This document shows positions 1 to 8,742 of a stretch of DNA of 64,000 nucleotides, piece by piece; within the stretch, counting starts at the first letter, position 1, and each line of letters begins with the position of its first letter. The notes under the pieces were generated by a model. The model was not told the origin of the DNA. It made no database searches and saw only the letters and a list, made by a program, of their open reading frames with translations. Position numbers and translations under genes: made by a program. Source of the stretch: Pseudomonadota bacterium (GTDB lineage Bacteria; Desulfobacterota; Binatia; Binatales; Binataceae); contig JAJPKA010000005.1 of NCBI GenBank assembly GCA_021323945.1, positions 31,029 through 95,028 on the forward strand, given 5' to 3'.

Positions 1-517
1 TTTCGAGTGTGTCGACGTCGGCAATGACAAGGCGGGGTTGATAGAAGGCACCAATCAGATTCTTTGCGTCCTTGAGGTTAACTCCGGTTTTGCCACCGAG
101 CGCGGAATCGACCTGCGCGATCATCGAGGTAGGCACCTGCACCAGCGCAATCCCGCGCAAATAAGTCGCTGCGGCAAACCCTGCGAGGTCGCCTACCACA
201 CCTCCGCCGAGCGCAAAGACTGTGCTCTCGCGGTCCAGCTCCGCATCCGCCAGCCGCTGATAGATGGTTTGCAGCACCGGAAATGACTTGCTCGGCTCTC
301 CAGGGGCGATCTCAATCAGTGCCGCATCGAAGCCTTCCCGCCGCAGGCTTTGGAGCACAACATCTGCATAAAGCCGCCCGACGTTGGCGTCGGTAACGAG
401 AGCACAACGGTTAGGCGATAGGCCAGCGTCGCGTGCGAGGCGACCAATAGCGGTGAGCAACCCGCAGCCCACTGTAACCTGATACGAACTACGGCCCAAA
501 TCTACTACAAACTCCAT
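1..517 (-). CDS. aroB: 3-dehydroquinate synthase, partial (C-terminus outside window)
   Basis: Minus-strand translation from ATG at 517 reads MEFVVDLGRSSYQVTVG...ALVTDANV...ALGGGVVGDLAGFAAATYLRGIALVQVPTSMIAQVDSALGGKTGVNLKDAKNLIGAFYQP, typical AroB; sits next to aroK and aroC. Confidence 0.95.
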   Translation of the reverse strand, partial: MEFVVDLGRSSYQVTVGCGLLTAIGRLARDAGLSPNRCALVTDANVGRLYADVVLQSLRREGFDAALIEIAPGEPSKSFPVLQTIYQRLADAELDRESTVFALGGGVVGDLAGFAAATYLRGIALVQVPTSMIAQVDSALGGKTGVNLKDAKNLIGAFYQPRLVIADVDTLE

Positions 518-520
518 CGT

Positions 521-1171
521 TCATTCGCCATCGCGCGTTGCTGTATCATCCTGAGTCGAATTGGATGCTCTATTCGCCCTGGGCGGCGACGACATTGCGC
601 TTGCCGGATGACGAGCAACCAATCGATAGTTCTGCGCCAGCGCGGTCAGGATCGCATCGGTCACCTGCTCGACCGTACGCTCGGAAGTATCTATGGTCAG
701 CGCCGCGCGAGCATAGGCTTCGCGCCGCGCCTCCATCAATTCGGTGATTCGTTGCCTGAGGGGGGTGGCATGCTGAGAGAGCATTGGCCGGGTTTTCATC
801 CCCCGCGCAATTCTTTGCGCTATCACGTCGGGGCGCGCGCTCAGACAAATAATAACTCCGCATTGGCTGAGTGCGGCAAAGTTCTCAGGATCAACAATAG
901 CGCCGCCGCCGGTTGCGATGACCGCCGGGGCGGGGTTACCACACTGCGCACAGCGTCGGCGATCCGAGGCAATTTCTTTGATAAAATCCCGCTCGAGCGC
1001 GCGGAAGTGCGCTTCACCATGGTCTCGAAAGATCTCCTCAATCGGCTTTCCGGCCCGCAGGCTTATCTCGGCATCACAGTCGACTAATCGCCAGGTGAGC
1101 AACTGCGCGAGATGGCGGGCGACTGTGCTTTTGCCGGTTGCCATGAAGCCGGCGAGGATCAGTTTGGTCAT
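521..1171 (-). CDS. aroK: Shikimate kinase (internal ATG of the 521..1306 ORF)
   Basis: MTKLILAGFMATGKSTVARHLA P-loop; DCDAEI; ATGGGAIVDPEN; synteny with aroB and aroC. Confidence 0.92.
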   Translation of the reverse strand: MTKLILAGFMATGKSTVARHLAQLLTWRLVDCDAEISLRAGKPIEEIFRDHGEAHFRALERDFIKEIASDRRRCAQCGNPAPAVIATGGGAIVDPENFAALSQCGVIICLSARPDVIAQRIARGMKTRPMLSQHATPLRQRITELMEARREAYARAALTIDTSERTVEQVTDAILTALAQNYRLVARHPASAMSSPPRANRASNSTQDDTATRDGE

Positions 1172-1302
1172 GAATTGGCCCAAGCATGACGTGTTAGCCG
1201 GCCCTTGATCAATCTCTGAACCGAAACACGTCTGCGGCGAACTGCCTGGTGCGTGCTGCTCGAGCGCATCGCCTCCGTCCCCGGGCAGAACGCAGCAATG
1301 TC

Positions 1303-2469
1303 TCAATAATTGCGCACCTGTTCGAGATAGCCGTAGTAATTGCGTCGAATTTCGGTGAACGAATCACCGCCGAACTTTTCCAGAAAGGCGTTGGCGATTT
1401 CAAAAGCCACAACTGATTCGGCGATAACGGCCGCCGCTGGGATAGCGCAAACGTCGGAACGCTCAATCGCAGCGATCGCTTCAGCCTTGGTCTTAATGTC
1501 CGCGGAGCGCAACGGGCGCATCAACGTTGACAGCGGCTTGAAGGCAATGCGGACCCGCAGCGGCTCACCGGTGCTCATCCCACCTTCAGTACCTCCCGAG
1601 TTGTTCGAATAACGCGTGAAACGGCGCTCAGCCTGATCGTACCCAATCTCGTCGTGCAGTTGTGAACCGCGCAAGCGGGATGCACCGAAGCCGAGGCCAA
1701 ACTCAACTCCTTTTACAGCTTGCAGACCCATCAGGGCATGAGCGATTCGACCGTCGAGTTTGCGGTCCCACTGCACATGACTGCCCAACCCGACCGGGAG
1801 TCCGGTGGCCACCACCTCCACCACGCCGCCCAGTGTGTCGCCCTCCCGCTTGCACGCGTCAATCTCGGCAACGATCGCGCGTTCCGCCTCGGCATCGGCG
1901 ACCCTGACAGACGATTGCTCGGTAATCCGCGCGAGCTCCTGCAGCGTGAGGTCGGGTGAGATTTTCGCTTCGATGTTGCCAATGCTGACGACGTAGCCAA
2001 GAACCGAAATACCAAAGGGTGCGACGAATTGTCTGGCAAGGGAGCCAAGGGCAACACGCGCCGCCGTCTCGCGAGCCGAAGCACGTTCCAGCACGTCGCG
2101 GACATCGTCGAGATTATATTTCAATACCCCGGCGAGGTCGGCATGACCCGGGCGGGGCCGGGTAACAATCTTGGCCTCGCCACGATCGCGCGGGTCTGGA
2201 GACATCCGCTTCTCCCAGTTTTTGAAGTCGCGGTTCTCAATGATTAACGTGATCGGACTGCCCAGAGTACGGCCAAAACGAATGCCCGACACAACACGGA
2301 CCTCATCGCGTTCAATAGCCATGCGCCCGCCACGTCCGTAGCCCTTTTGCCGTCGCGCGAGGTCGCGATTGATCGCATCTACGTCAATGTCATAGCCTGC
2401 CGGCGCACCCTCAACAACAGCGATGAGTTGGGGACCGTGCGATTCGCCGGCCGTGAGAAAACGAAGCAT
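1303..2469 (-). CDS. aroC: Chorismate synthase
   Basis: MLRFLTAGESHGPQLIAVVEGAPAG; RRQKGYGRGGRMAIERDEV; SRLRGSQLHDE; NNSGGTEGGMSTGEPL. Confidence 0.97.
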   Translation of the reverse strand: MLRFLTAGESHGPQLIAVVEGAPAGYDIDVDAINRDLARRQKGYGRGGRMAIERDEVRVVSGIRFGRTLGSPITLIIENRDFKNWEKRMSPDPRDRGEAKIVTRPRPGHADLAGVLKYNLDDVRDVLERASARETAARVALGSLARQFVAPFGISVLGYVVSIGNIEAKISPDLTLQELARITEQSSVRVADAEAERAIVAEIDACKREGDTLGGVVEVVATGLPVGLGSHVQWDRKLDGRIAHALMGLQAVKGVEFGLGFGASRLRGSQLHDEIGYDQAERRFTRYSNNSGGTEGGMSTGEPLRVRIAFKPLSTLMRPLRSADIKTKAEAIAAIERSDVCAIPAAAVIAESVVAFEIANAFLEKFGGDSFTEIRRNYYGYLEQVRNY

Positions 2470-2678
2470 CAGAGGTCCTTGGTCCTTACAATTGCAGACA
2501 CACCCGCAAGCAACGATTGAACCAGAAGCAAACCACTGGTGGCAATGCTCGCGCTTCAGTGCGGCGGAGCTGCATTCTAATCATTCGATTCATCAGCTTC
2601 CTCCCAAGCGCGAGTTCGACCAAGTTTATAATAATAGCAGTCGCTGGACGGCATTGGTTATGCTAGTTTTGACCAGTT

Positions 2679-3575
2679 ATGCGTCGTGACGTCGACTTCG
2701 ATGCCGAAGGGGTTACCCTAAGAGGCTGGCTTTATACTCCTGAGCCTACCAAAGACCCTGTGCCCGGTGTGGTAATGGCGCACGGTTTCTCAGCGGTCAA
2801 GGAAATGTATCTCGACCGTTACGCCGAAGTTTTTACCGCTGCCGGGCTCGCTACGCTTGTATTTGACAACCGCAACTTCGGCGCGAGCGATGGCGAGCCT
2901 CGGTACGAAATTGACCCATGGCAGCAGGTACGTGATTATCGGCATGCGATAACCTGGCTCTGCCGCCAACCGGGTATCAATCGGGAGCGGATTGGGGTTT
3001 GGGGATCGAGTTATAGTGGCGGTCATGCTCTGGTGCTGGGTGCCATCGATCGCCGCATCAAATGTGTGGTGTCACAGGTTCCGCTCGTTAGTGGATCACG
3101 CAATCTGGCGCGGTTGGTGCGTGCCGACATGGCTGCTGTCCTGCGCGCACAGTTCGATGCCGATAGGGAAGCCCGCTATACCGGAGCAGCGCCAGCTATG
3201 ATTCCTGTGATAACGTCCGAAGCCAACGGAGTTGCGGCTTTGCCAACCGCGGACTCCTGGCAGTGGTTCACTGAGACGGCGAAAACCCGGGCGCCGTCCT
3301 GGCGCAATCAGGTAACCTTGCGCACGGTCGAAATGCTCGGGGAATACGAACCAGGTTCGTACATTGACCGGATCAGTCCCACTCCGTTGCTGATGCTAAT
3401 CGCCGATAGTGACCACTTGGCGGTGGCCGATGAGGCATTTGCTGCTTATAATCGCGCGCTCGAACCTAAACGGCTTGTAATCTTGAAGGGTGGTCACTTC
3501 GACGCGTACGTGGAAGCATTCGAACAAACCAGTGGCGCTGCGCGTGACTGGTTTGTCGAGCATCTCACCTCTTAG
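2679..3575 (+). CDS. Alpha/beta hydrolase (dienelactone hydrolase / X-Pro dipeptidyl-peptidase-like)
   Basis: GVVMAHGFSAVKEMYLDRYAEVF; GVWGSSYSGGHAL nucleophile elbow; LLMLIADSDHLAV; GGHFDAY. Confidence 0.85.
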   Translation: MRRDVDFDAEGVTLRGWLYTPEPTKDPVPGVVMAHGFSAVKEMYLDRYAEVFTAAGLATLVFDNRNFGASDGEPRYEIDPWQQVRDYRHAITWLCRQPGINRERIGVWGSSYSGGHALVLGAIDRRIKCVVSQVPLVSGSRNLARLVRADMAAVLRAQFDADREARYTGAAPAMIPVITSEANGVAALPTADSWQWFTETAKTRAPSWRNQVTLRTVEMLGEYEPGSYIDRISPTPLLMLIADSDHLAVADEAFAAYNRALEPKRLVILKGGHFDAYVEAFEQTSGAARDWFVEHLTS

Positions 3576-3604
3576 CAGGATCGAGCCCGTGCACGTTTGA
3601 GCAG

Positions 3605-5404
3605 ATGAAACTGAAATGCCGCACCCGCTTATCCTCAGCGGCAATCTTCTTCGTCGCTGTACTGTTCTCGGGCACGGCACTAGCCCGTGCTATTCCCAAA
3701 CGTGACGGACGAGTCTGCATCGTGATGGTCTGGGACGGACTGCGGCCGGATTTAGTCAATGAACGCGATACCCCCAACCTCTTCTCACTCGAGCACGAAG
3801 GAGTCTTGTTCAGCCATCATCATGCGGTCTTCCCGACCATAACAATGGTGAATGCCGCAGCTCTGGCGACTGGTGGCAAGCCTGGTTACACGGGTATCCT
3901 TGATGACGCGATGTATTTCCGCCCTCTGATTCGAGTTAAAACGAAAAATGAACAGCAACACTCTATGGTGTTGGCCGACTCCCCAGTTAATCTCGAAAAC
4001 TCCGCTAATCTCGCCGCGCTCAACAGCAGCGTCATGTTCAACGGTTACCTGGTTGGAGTCGAGGGAGTGGCGCAGCAAGTGCTGCGCAAGGGGGGCTACG
4101 TCGCGATTATCGGCAAGCAAGGGCCGACATTCCTGTTTGACGACGAAGCCGACCAACGTCAACCTGCTCCTTCCGACTATTTGTTCGTCGCCGACGATCT
4201 GGCGCGCCCCAAATTGTCCGATGCAATGGCCGCATCCAAACCCTTGATGCGCCTGGGGGACCTGCAGTCCGTCAGCGATCGTGACCAATGGTTTGCGCAA
4301 ATCCTCATAAGTCGTGCTCTTCCCGCCGCTCGAGCTGCATCCTTAAAGGGGCACTCGGCACTGATTGTCTTCTGGCAACATAACCCGGATCTTGTCCAAC
4401 ACGTCGCGGGATTAGGCACGCAACCGGCACTGAACGCATTGCGCCAATGCGATGCCAATCTAGGCCGGATTCGAGCCGCCCTAGCGCGTCTGGGCCTCGT
4501 TCATCGGACTGATCTTATAGTGGTTTCGGACCATGGCTTCGCCACAATTCGCATGTCTGTCTCACTGGCCGATCTGTTAGTCGGAGCGGGAATCAAGAAG
4601 TCGGCCACCAGCCACGATATCGTGGTGGCGCGAAACGGTGGCAACGACCTCGTTTACCTGTCGCGCGAAACTTTTCCGTCGGAGGAGGCTCGACGGGCCA
4701 CCCTCGCTCGCATTGTCGATTTCGCTGCAGCGCAGGAGTGGTGCGGCCCGATTTTTTCCCGCAAGCCCGCGACCCAGACTTCCGCCACTAATCGGCAGAA
4801 TCGGCTGGGATGGATTCCCGGAACGTTCGCACAGGAAGCGCTTGGCGTGTACAACGCCGAACGTTCGCCTGACCTGATTGTGTCATTCCGAGAGATTACC
4901 GATTTGGATAACCGGGGACTTACGGGTCCCGGCAACCCCGCATTTGTCGTGGGTTCGGGTGGGCAGGGGTTACGGCAAAACGCGTCTTTCCCGCTGGTCA
5001 CGCCGGTCCCCGGCGCGGTGTACGCCGACAGCCGCTCTCTCTCCACAGGGCAGGGGACCCATGGTGCAGCAGGGGCCCACGAACTGCAGGCGTTTTGCGC
5101 GGCTATCGGTCCTGACTTTCGCCGACATTTTAACGATCCGCTGCCGAGCGGCAATGCAGATCTCGCACCAACCATCCGGCAACTTCTCGATCTCGCCACT
5201 CCGGCGGGAGCCACAGGTCGAGTTCTTGAAGAGGCGCTCGCCCCGCCAGCTGAAACGGGACCAATCCATCAAGAGATTCTAACGTCCTACCTCGTACTGC
5301 AGGGCCAGGAAATTCTCACCAAACTGCGCCTGACCAATTACAAGGGACAGGATTATTTTGAAGATTCCTCAGTGACCAGGACCCCGCTCAACGGCTCTCC
5401 GTGA
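3605..5404 (+). CDS. Alkaline phosphatase superfamily / type I phosphodiesterase-nucleotide pyrophosphatase-like protein with signal peptide
   Basis: N-terminal hydrophobic segment; VCIVMVWDGLRPDLVNERDTPNLFSLEHEGVLFSHHHAVFPTITMVNAAALATG; LIVVSDHGFA. Confidence 0.85.
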   Translation: MKLKCRTRLSSAAIFFVAVLFSGTALARAIPKRDGRVCIVMVWDGLRPDLVNERDTPNLFSLEHEGVLFSHHHAVFPTITMVNAAALATGGKPGYTGILDDAMYFRPLIRVKTKNEQQHSMVLADSPVNLENSANLAALNSSVMFNGYLVGVEGVAQQVLRKGGYVAIIGKQGPTFLFDDEADQRQPAPSDYLFVADDLARPKLSDAMAASKPLMRLGDLQSVSDRDQWFAQILISRALPAARAASLKGHSALIVFWQHNPDLVQHVAGLGTQPALNALRQCDANLGRIRAALARLGLVHRTDLIVVSDHGFATIRMSVSLADLLVGAGIKKSATSHDIVVARNGGNDLVYLSRETFPSEEARRATLARIVDFAAAQEWCGPIFSRKPATQTSATNRQNRLGWIPGTFAQEALGVYNAERSPDLIVSFREITDLDNRGLTGPGNPAFVVGSGGQGLRQNASFPLVTPVPGAVYADSRSLSTGQGTHGAAGAHELQAFCAAIGPDFRRHFNDPLPSGNADLAPTIRQLLDLATPAGATGRVLEEALAPPAETGPIHQEILTSYLVLQGQEILTKLRLTNYKGQDYFEDSSVTRTPLNGSP

Positions 5405-5448
5405 AGAGACCTTCGACGGACATTTGCGTGGTCAAGGGGTCGCTTGCC

Positions 5449-5514
5449 ACTTCGCCCCAATGTCCTTGCAGTTAACCGACCACTCGCTAGTGTGGTTAGC
5501 GAGCGGGCGAAAGT
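5449..5514. other. Nested inverted repeats (stem-loop) between the phosphodiesterase gene and sppA
   Basis: Inner CTCGCTA (5483-5489) / TAGCGAG (5497-5503); outer ACTTCGCCC (5449-5457) / GGGCGAAAGT (5505-5514, one-base bulge). Confidence 0.5.
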
Positions 5515-5623
5515 CGCGCAGTTCAGTTTGAACCGATGGCAGAATATCCCGCATCCGACCTCCTCCGCCGTTCATTCATGACCAGGAGCCTTGACGTCGA
5601 TCTGCGGGTAGAACGGAGATGAA

Positions 5624-7372
5624 TTGATGCTGAAGCGATTTCTTAGGCGCATATTCAAACTGCTGATTTTCGCGATCGCGATTATCGTGATCGTGGCACT
5701 GACCCGTTTTTTTGCTCATCGCTACCGGCCGGGTTCCGTTCTGGTGTTGAAACTGGACGGGCCGGTGATGGAACGTGGCAGCTACTCGATCACTGGCCTG
5801 GCTCAAAGCCGTTATACAGCGCTGAACGTGGTCCGGCGGGCTTTGCGGGGTGCTGAAACAGACCCGCGCATCGCTGGCCTTGCCGTGAAGGTTATTGATC
5901 CCGACATGGAGCTGGCCCAGGCGCAGGAGCTGAGCAATCTCATCACTGAATTCGGCCGACACGGGAAGTGGACTACCGCCTATCTCGAGACTGCTGGCGA
6001 ATCAGGCTTTGGCAATCTCCCCTACCTGGTGGCCAGCGCCGCCAGCGAAGTATCGATGATGCCCCAGGGTGAGATGAATCTGTTGGGAGTAAGCATCCGA
6101 GAGGTATTCGCTCGCGGGTTACTGGATCGATGGAAAATCAAGCCCGATCTCTATGCGATCGGCAAGTACAAGGACGCAGGTAATATCTTCACCGAAAAGG
6201 GTTATACAGCTCCCCAGTACGAACAGGACGATGCCTTGGCGAGTGCCATGTTCGAGCAGATCGTCGACGAGGCCGCGCGCCACCGCCACCTGGCCACCGA
6301 GACTATCCGTGCACTTATTGACCGTGCCCCCATCAGCGCCAAAGAGGCTGTTCGCGTACGCTTGCTCGACCGGCTTGAGTACGAAGATCAATTTACTGAA
6401 CGAGTGCGGAACTACCGGGGTGAGCATCATGACTTGATCGATTACGACTCTTATGTGCCGGCCGGTCAATCGCTGCTGGCCACCTATCCCAAGATCGCGG
6501 TGGTCTATGGTACCGGCGCAATCCAACGCGGCGAGAGCAGCTATGATCCGCTCCTGTCACCCGAATCCAATTCGATGGGGGCGGACGACATGACCGAGGC
6601 CTTCAAAAAGGCCCGCGAGGATCCGTCGATTCGTGCGGTGGTTTTTCGGATTAATTCGCCAGGCGGATCGGTGATCGCCTCCGAGTTGATTCGTCGGCAG
6701 GTCGAATTGTGTTCGAAGAAGAAACCCGTCGTAATCAGTATGTCCAGCTACGCGGCCTCTGGCGGATACTGGATCGCCACGCCGGGCGCTCGGATCTTCG
6801 CCGACCCGGGGACGATCACTGGCTCAATTGGGGTGCTTGGCGGAAAATTCGATTTTTCGGGCAGCGCGCAAGCACTGGGCATAACTACCGCCGCTGTCAC
6901 CAAGGGGAAAAATGCCGGCATGTTCGATCCGTTCTCCAGCTTTACTCCCTCCCAGGCTGAATTATTTAACCAGCAGATTCTCGGCGATACCTATCAGTAT
7001 TTCTTGCGGCTGGTCGCCGAGAGCCGCCACCTTTCGATCGCGCAGGTAAATGATGTTGCCCAGGGACGTGTGTGGACAGGGGCCGAGGCGGTCCAAAGAA
7101 AGCTGGTTGATAAGATAGGCGACTTCGATGATGCGCTGACTGAAGCCAAAGTCCTCGCGAAGATCGGCCCGACCGAGCAAGTGCAAATCGTCGAGTTGCC
7201 GGGCAGGCCCAATTTGCTTTCGCGCTTGCTGACCGGCCGTATCTATGGACAGACACAACAATCAGCCGCCTTGTTGCGTCCGCTAGAACCCTTACTGTTG
7301 CTGTCGCGTGCAATGCTCGCAGACCACGGTGCCCTTGGACGGGCCTATTGCCCATTAGTGCCATTATTGTGA
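5624..7372 (+). CDS. sppA: Signal peptide peptidase SppA, 67K type
   Basis: N-terminal TM; two ClpP/crotonase-like halves; AVVFRINSPGGSVIASELIRRQV; SSYAASGGYWIATPG; GTITGSIGVLGGKF. Confidence 0.93.
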   Translation: MMLKRFLRRIFKLLIFAIAIIVIVALTRFFAHRYRPGSVLVLKLDGPVMERGSYSITGLAQSRYTALNVVRRALRGAETDPRIAGLAVKVIDPDMELAQAQELSNLITEFGRHGKWTTAYLETAGESGFGNLPYLVASAASEVSMMPQGEMNLLGVSIREVFARGLLDRWKIKPDLYAIGKYKDAGNIFTEKGYTAPQYEQDDALASAMFEQIVDEAARHRHLATETIRALIDRAPISAKEAVRVRLLDRLEYEDQFTERVRNYRGEHHDLIDYDSYVPAGQSLLATYPKIAVVYGTGAIQRGESSYDPLLSPESNSMGADDMTEAFKKAREDPSIRAVVFRINSPGGSVIASELIRRQVELCSKKKPVVISMSSYAASGGYWIATPGARIFADPGTITGSIGVLGGKFDFSGSAQALGITTAAVTKGKNAGMFDPFSSFTPSQAELFNQQILGDTYQYFLRLVAESRHLSIAQVNDVAQGRVWTGAEAVQRKLVDKIGDFDDALTEAKVLAKIGPTEQVQIVELPGRPNLLSRLLTGRIYGQTQQSAALLRPLEPLLLLSRAMLADHGALGRAYCPLVPLL

Positions 7373-7422
7373 TGGGCCGCCGATGAGGACTGAACCTTGA
7401 TAATTTGATTGGTCCCTCGCCC

Positions 7423-7436
7423 AGCTCGTACGAGCT
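7423..7436. promoter_or_regulatory. Perfect 14-bp palindrome AGCTCGTACGAGCT, candidate operator
   Basis: Self-complementary sequence in the intergenic region upstream of the 7551 gene, followed by the AT-rich catataaaat. Confidence 0.35.
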
Positions 7437-7550
7437 TTAGCTGACGATCATATAAAATGCTTTCACAAGTTCACTGGGTGTTCGAGAGTGGGCGCGAGCG
7501 CAGCTCGGAGACCGAGTAAACCGAAAACTCTCCACGAGGTTGAGGTCAAC

Positions 7551-7967
7551 ATGGATGCGCAGTTAGAAAGCTTCCTGAACATGATGGGCGAAGCGGAACG
7601 CGCCGGCGGGCGAGTGCTGCACGAATTGACCGAACAAGCCCAATCGCTTGAGCTCCGAGAATTGCTAAAGAAGGTCGCGCACGACGAGGGATATTATGCC
7701 GGTGAGCTGGCCGCGCACGTGCGCCGGCTGGGAGGCTCCGCTTCCAACAAAACCGGTGACTTTGTCGAGAAGGTTCGGGCGGTCCCCGACTTCAAGGGCA
7801 AGCTCGAATTGCTCAATCGTGGTCAGCGATGGGTGATCCGAAAGATCGACGAGCATTTACCGTCGATCAGCGACTCTCCGCTACGGGCCTTTCTAACGGT
7901 CATGGCCAAAGGACATCAGGTCAATATCGGTGCGCTCGAGGATGCCCTAAAGCAAGGGATGCAGTAG
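7551..7967 (+). CDS. Ferritin-like / DUF6306-type small protein
   Basis: Internal ATG of the 7488..7967 ORF: MDAQLESFLNMMGEAERAGGRVLHELTEQAQSLELRELLKKVAHDEGYYAGELAAHVRRLGG; helical, looks like a ferritin-like bundle. Confidence 0.65.
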   Translation: MDAQLESFLNMMGEAERAGGRVLHELTEQAQSLELRELLKKVAHDEGYYAGELAAHVRRLGGSASNKTGDFVEKVRAVPDFKGKLELLNRGQRWVIRKIDEHLPSISDSPLRAFLTVMAKGHQVNIGALEDALKQGMQ

Positions 7968-8027
7968 AAGCTCCGCAACCAATCAACGTGCGGGAGCGTC
8001 CACGCGGTTATCAGCAGGAGCCTAGCT

Positions 8028-8693
8028 TCAGGCAGGGTCAACGATACGGTGTTTTATAGCGTACCGAACCAGGTCCGCGGTGGTCCGCAGGTTGAGCTTT
8101 TGTTTGAGATTCTCCCGATGCACCTGCGCGGTTTTGGGGCTGATGCCGAGCCGCTCGGCGATCTCTTTGCTGGTCATACCGTGCCCGATTAATCGAAGCA
8201 CTTCTCGCTCGCGCGGAGTCAGGCGATCGAGAATCGACCCCGATGCGCACGGAGACTTGAGTCGGCCGAGCAGAATCGGCGCAATCGACGGGCTCACATA
8301 TCTCTTGCCAGCAGCAATGGCGCGAACCGCGTTAAGCAGTTCGTCAAGACCATCTCTTTTGACAAGATAACCCCAGGCACCACCCCGAGTAAGTGCTTCA
8401 ATCACATATTCCTCGTCATCGTAGGCGGACAAGATCAAAACTCTTGGAACGGATGCCAATTTGCCTAGATGGTGCGTTATCGCCAGACCGCCCACACCCG
8501 GCATTTCAAGGTCCATCAGCACGATCTGCGGTCGCAGCTTGACAGCCAAAGCCAATGCTTCTTCACCGGTTGAAGCTTCAGCGACTACCTCGCACCCGTT
8601 CTTTTCCAGAAATAGTTTCAGGGAGTCTCGCAGCACCTTATGATCGTCTGCGAGCATGACCCGAAGGCTTTCCCCGGGTCCACGTGCGGTCAT
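8028..8693 (-). CDS. LuxR/NarL-family response regulator (orphan)
   Basis: REC: MLADDHKVLRDSL, IVLMDLEMPG, GYLVKRD; C-terminal HTH: LTPREREVLRLIGHGMTSKEIAERLGISPKTAQVHRENLKQKL. Confidence 0.95.
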   Translation of the reverse strand: MTARGPGESLRVMLADDHKVLRDSLKLFLEKNGCEVVAEASTGEEALALAVKLRPQIVLMDLEMPGVGGLAITHHLGKLASVPRVLILSAYDDEEYVIEALTRGGAWGYLVKRDGLDELLNAVRAIAAGKRYVSPSIAPILLGRLKSPCASGSILDRLTPREREVLRLIGHGMTSKEIAERLGISPKTAQVHRENLKQKLNLRTTADLVRYAIKHRIVDPA

Positions 8694-8742
8694 CGAATTC
8701 CCCCGAGCCTGATGATGGGCGCGCGATTGCGGTCAACGCCTA

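Noticed and set aside
4654-5214. 186-aa minus-strand ORF (and 3785..4300)
   Set aside because: Antisense to the phosphodiesterase-like gene; shadow ORFs.
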